Below are positions 4,432 to 5,726 of a DNA stretch of 5,726 nucleotides, in pieces. The stretch is taken from the NCBI GenBank assembly GCA_019114885.1, contig DXEQ01000188.1:1-5726 (forward strand), in the 5' to 3' direction. How positions within the stretch are numbered: the first letter of the stretch is position 1; every line of letters starts with the position of its first letter. Position numbers and translations under genes: made by a program. The notes under the pieces are model-generated. The model was not told the origin of the DNA, searched no databases, and was given only the letters and a program-made list of their open reading frames with translations. This DNA is from Candidatus Anaerobutyricum stercoripullorum. Its GTDB lineage: Bacteria > Bacillota > Clostridia > Lachnospirales > Lachnospiraceae.

Positions 4432-5726
4432 ATGAAAAAACGTTTGACAGCAATATTTTTATGCCTTTGCATGCTGCTGACCCTGCTGCCTGCCACGGCA
4501 TTTGCCGCAGGTACGCAAGCGAGTGGGGATTCACCCATCACAGTGGGCGGCATAGAGTTAGATGGCAGCGCAGAAACACCGGCTTACGCCACGACCGATA
4601 CAGAAGGTACGGTTATAACGGATGGGGCTTCCGAGACAAATTATAACGTCAAATGGGACGGGGAGACCCTTACCCTGCGCGACGCTGTGATTGTCACAGA
4701 AAGCAAAAATTCGGCCGCCATCGAGCGTCAGGCACCATTTATACTGAAACTGGAAGGCAGGAATACAGTAAACAATACAGTTGACGTAGGCATTATGGCA
4801 ATATGTAATCCAGCAGACGATGCATCCGGCAATATCGCCCCGGATACTCTGGACGCCCTGACCATCTGCGGGGACGGCAGTCTCGATGTCACTGGCTATA
4901 TGGCAGGGATAGCCACCGGAGGTAATCTCATTATAAAAAGCGGCACAGTGACAGCCAAAGTCACCGGTCACAGTGACAATATGAGCTTCGGCATCGGCAC
5001 GCTGGAATCAGGTAATATCTACATTGAAGGCGGAAAAGTGACTGCCAGCGGCGGTGGATCTTCCGCTCTCAGCGCCGGTCTTTTCAGCATGGGTTACGAA
5101 TACAATGGACAAGCTCTCGGCGGTACCATCCGGATTACCGGCGGCGAGGTGACTGCCGTCGGTGGGGAGATTACAGAAACTGGTGGAGAGGAATCAGGTC
5201 CAATCTCACTAGGCAGTTTCGGTATCCGTGCCATTTTTGGAAACACCGATAATAATGAAGATATTACCGATATCTCCAACGGCACCATCTCCGTCTCCCC
5301 TGTGGAAGGTGAGGCCATTGAAATTCAGGCGGGCGCGGATGCGGACACGGCAGCAGCCATCCCGGGTTCTCCGTTTGACAGCGGCGACCATGATATCACG
5401 GACGCTGTTTCCGATAAGGTATACTTCCACAGCAAGGCATTTACTCCTGTCAAAGAGGAGCCGCAAGTTCCTGCCGAAAAACCATCCCCGGAAGCTCCGT
5501 CCACCCCGCAGCCTGCCACTCTTACAACCGGCGCTACTTATACCGCGGGCGGCAATACATACCGGGCAGCTTCCGCCAATACCGTTGTCGTGAAAACTGT
5601 GGCCAACAAGAAGACGGTCAAGATTCCTTCCACAGTCACCGTCAACGGCGTGAAAGCCAAAGTCACAGCCATCGACAAAAACGCTTTCAAAAAGGCAAAG
5701 AAAAAACTGACCAAAGTGGTGATCGG
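4432..5726 (+). CDS. Secreted beta-helix/LRR_5 (BspA-like) surface protein, 3' end beyond window
   Basis: The frame is open from the ATG to the window edge (431 complete codons). The start has a near-perfect AAGGAGGT nine bases upstream. Residues 1-25 are a classical signal peptide (KKR, hydrophobic core, A-F-A cleavage site), without a lipobox, so the product is exported. Residues about 70-300 are Gly/Thr/Val-rich with recurring strand units, such as GNLIIKSGTVTAKVTG (164-179), GNIYIEGGKVTASGG (194-208) and GTIRITGGEVTAVGG (231-245). This resembles beta-helix 'carbohydrate-binding domain-containing' proteins of Clostridia (Cthe_2159/DUF4353-like). A proline-rich linker (339-363) precedes a region starting near 364 that leads into VTAIDKNAFKKAKKKLTKVVIG, typical of LRR_5/BspA-like repeats. 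A role in surface binding or adhesion is inferred. The missing 3' end decides the number of repeats and any wall anchor. It lies after the terminator of the sigma operon, so it has its own transcript. Confidence 0.85.
   Translation, partial: MKKRLTAIFLCLCMLLTLLPATAFAAGTQASGDSPITVGGIELDGSAETPAYATTDTEGTVITDGASETNYNVKWDGETLTLRDAVIVTESKNSAAIERQAPFILKLEGRNTVNNTVDVGIMAICNPADDASGNIAPDTLDALTICGDGSLDVTGYMAGIATGGNLIIKSGTVTAKVTGHSDNMSFGIGTLESGNIYIEGGKVTASGGGSSALSAGLFSMGYEYNGQALGGTIRITGGEVTAVGGEITETGGEESGPISLGSFGIRAIFGNTDNNEDITDISNGTISVSPVEGEAIEIQAGADADTAAAIPGSPFDSGDHDITDAVSDKVYFHSKAFTPVKEEPQVPAEKPSPEAPSTPQPATLTTGATYTAGGNTYRAASANTVVVKTVANKKTVKIPSTVTVNGVKAKVTAIDKNAFKKAKKKLTKVVI

Overview
The window looks like chromosomal DNA of a low- to mid-GC Gram-positive anaerobe, most likely a Clostridia member near Lachnospiraceae. 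This is inferred from strong AGGAGG-type ribosome binding sites, tightly overlapping genes, a PrsW-type protease beside an ECF sigma factor, a membrane-fused MerR regulator, and a secreted protein with a KKR...AFA signal peptide and the start of a BspA-like leucine-rich repeat region. No RNA gene, insertion sequence, CRISPR array or phage gene was seen.

Left part, minus strand (3-1764): a two-gene operon. A MerR-family regulator with a C-terminal multi-pass membrane domain (782-1627) is followed after 17 bp by a SAM-dependent methyltransferase resembling trans-aconitate 2-methyltransferase (3-764). A promoter with a possible 19-bp spacer, the hallmark of MerR-regulated promoters, lies just upstream of the regulator, and a second candidate lies further upstream.

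The divergent intergenic region (1628-1969) carries these promoters, a 7-bp inverted repeat with a 21-bp gap, and a strong housekeeping-type promoter (TTGATA-18-TATAAT) facing right, followed by a structured leader of about 94 nt.

Middle part, plus strand (1970-4142): four genes with overlapping ends: an ECF-like sigma factor, a 113-residue protein with two membrane segments, a 209-residue protein with about seven membrane segments and no recognised family, and a PrsW-family glutamic intramembrane protease. A Rho-independent terminator follows at 4157-4183. PrsW proteases are known to start the destruction of anti-sigma factors, so the operon reads as a self-contained membrane-signalling cassette: sigma factor, putative membrane anti-sigma factor (no recognisable anti-sigma domain), a possible membrane sensor or partner, and the protease. 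This is the most interesting system in the window, and the role of the two middle genes is inference.

Right part (4143-5726): a 289-bp intergenic region with a direct repeat and several inverted repeats, then the 5' part of a secreted protein (431 complete codons, cut by the window edge). It has a signal peptide, a glycine-rich repeated beta-strand region (probable beta-helix), a proline-rich linker, and the start of LRR_5-type repeats. It could be an output of the sigma cassette, but no sigma-specific promoter could be recognised.
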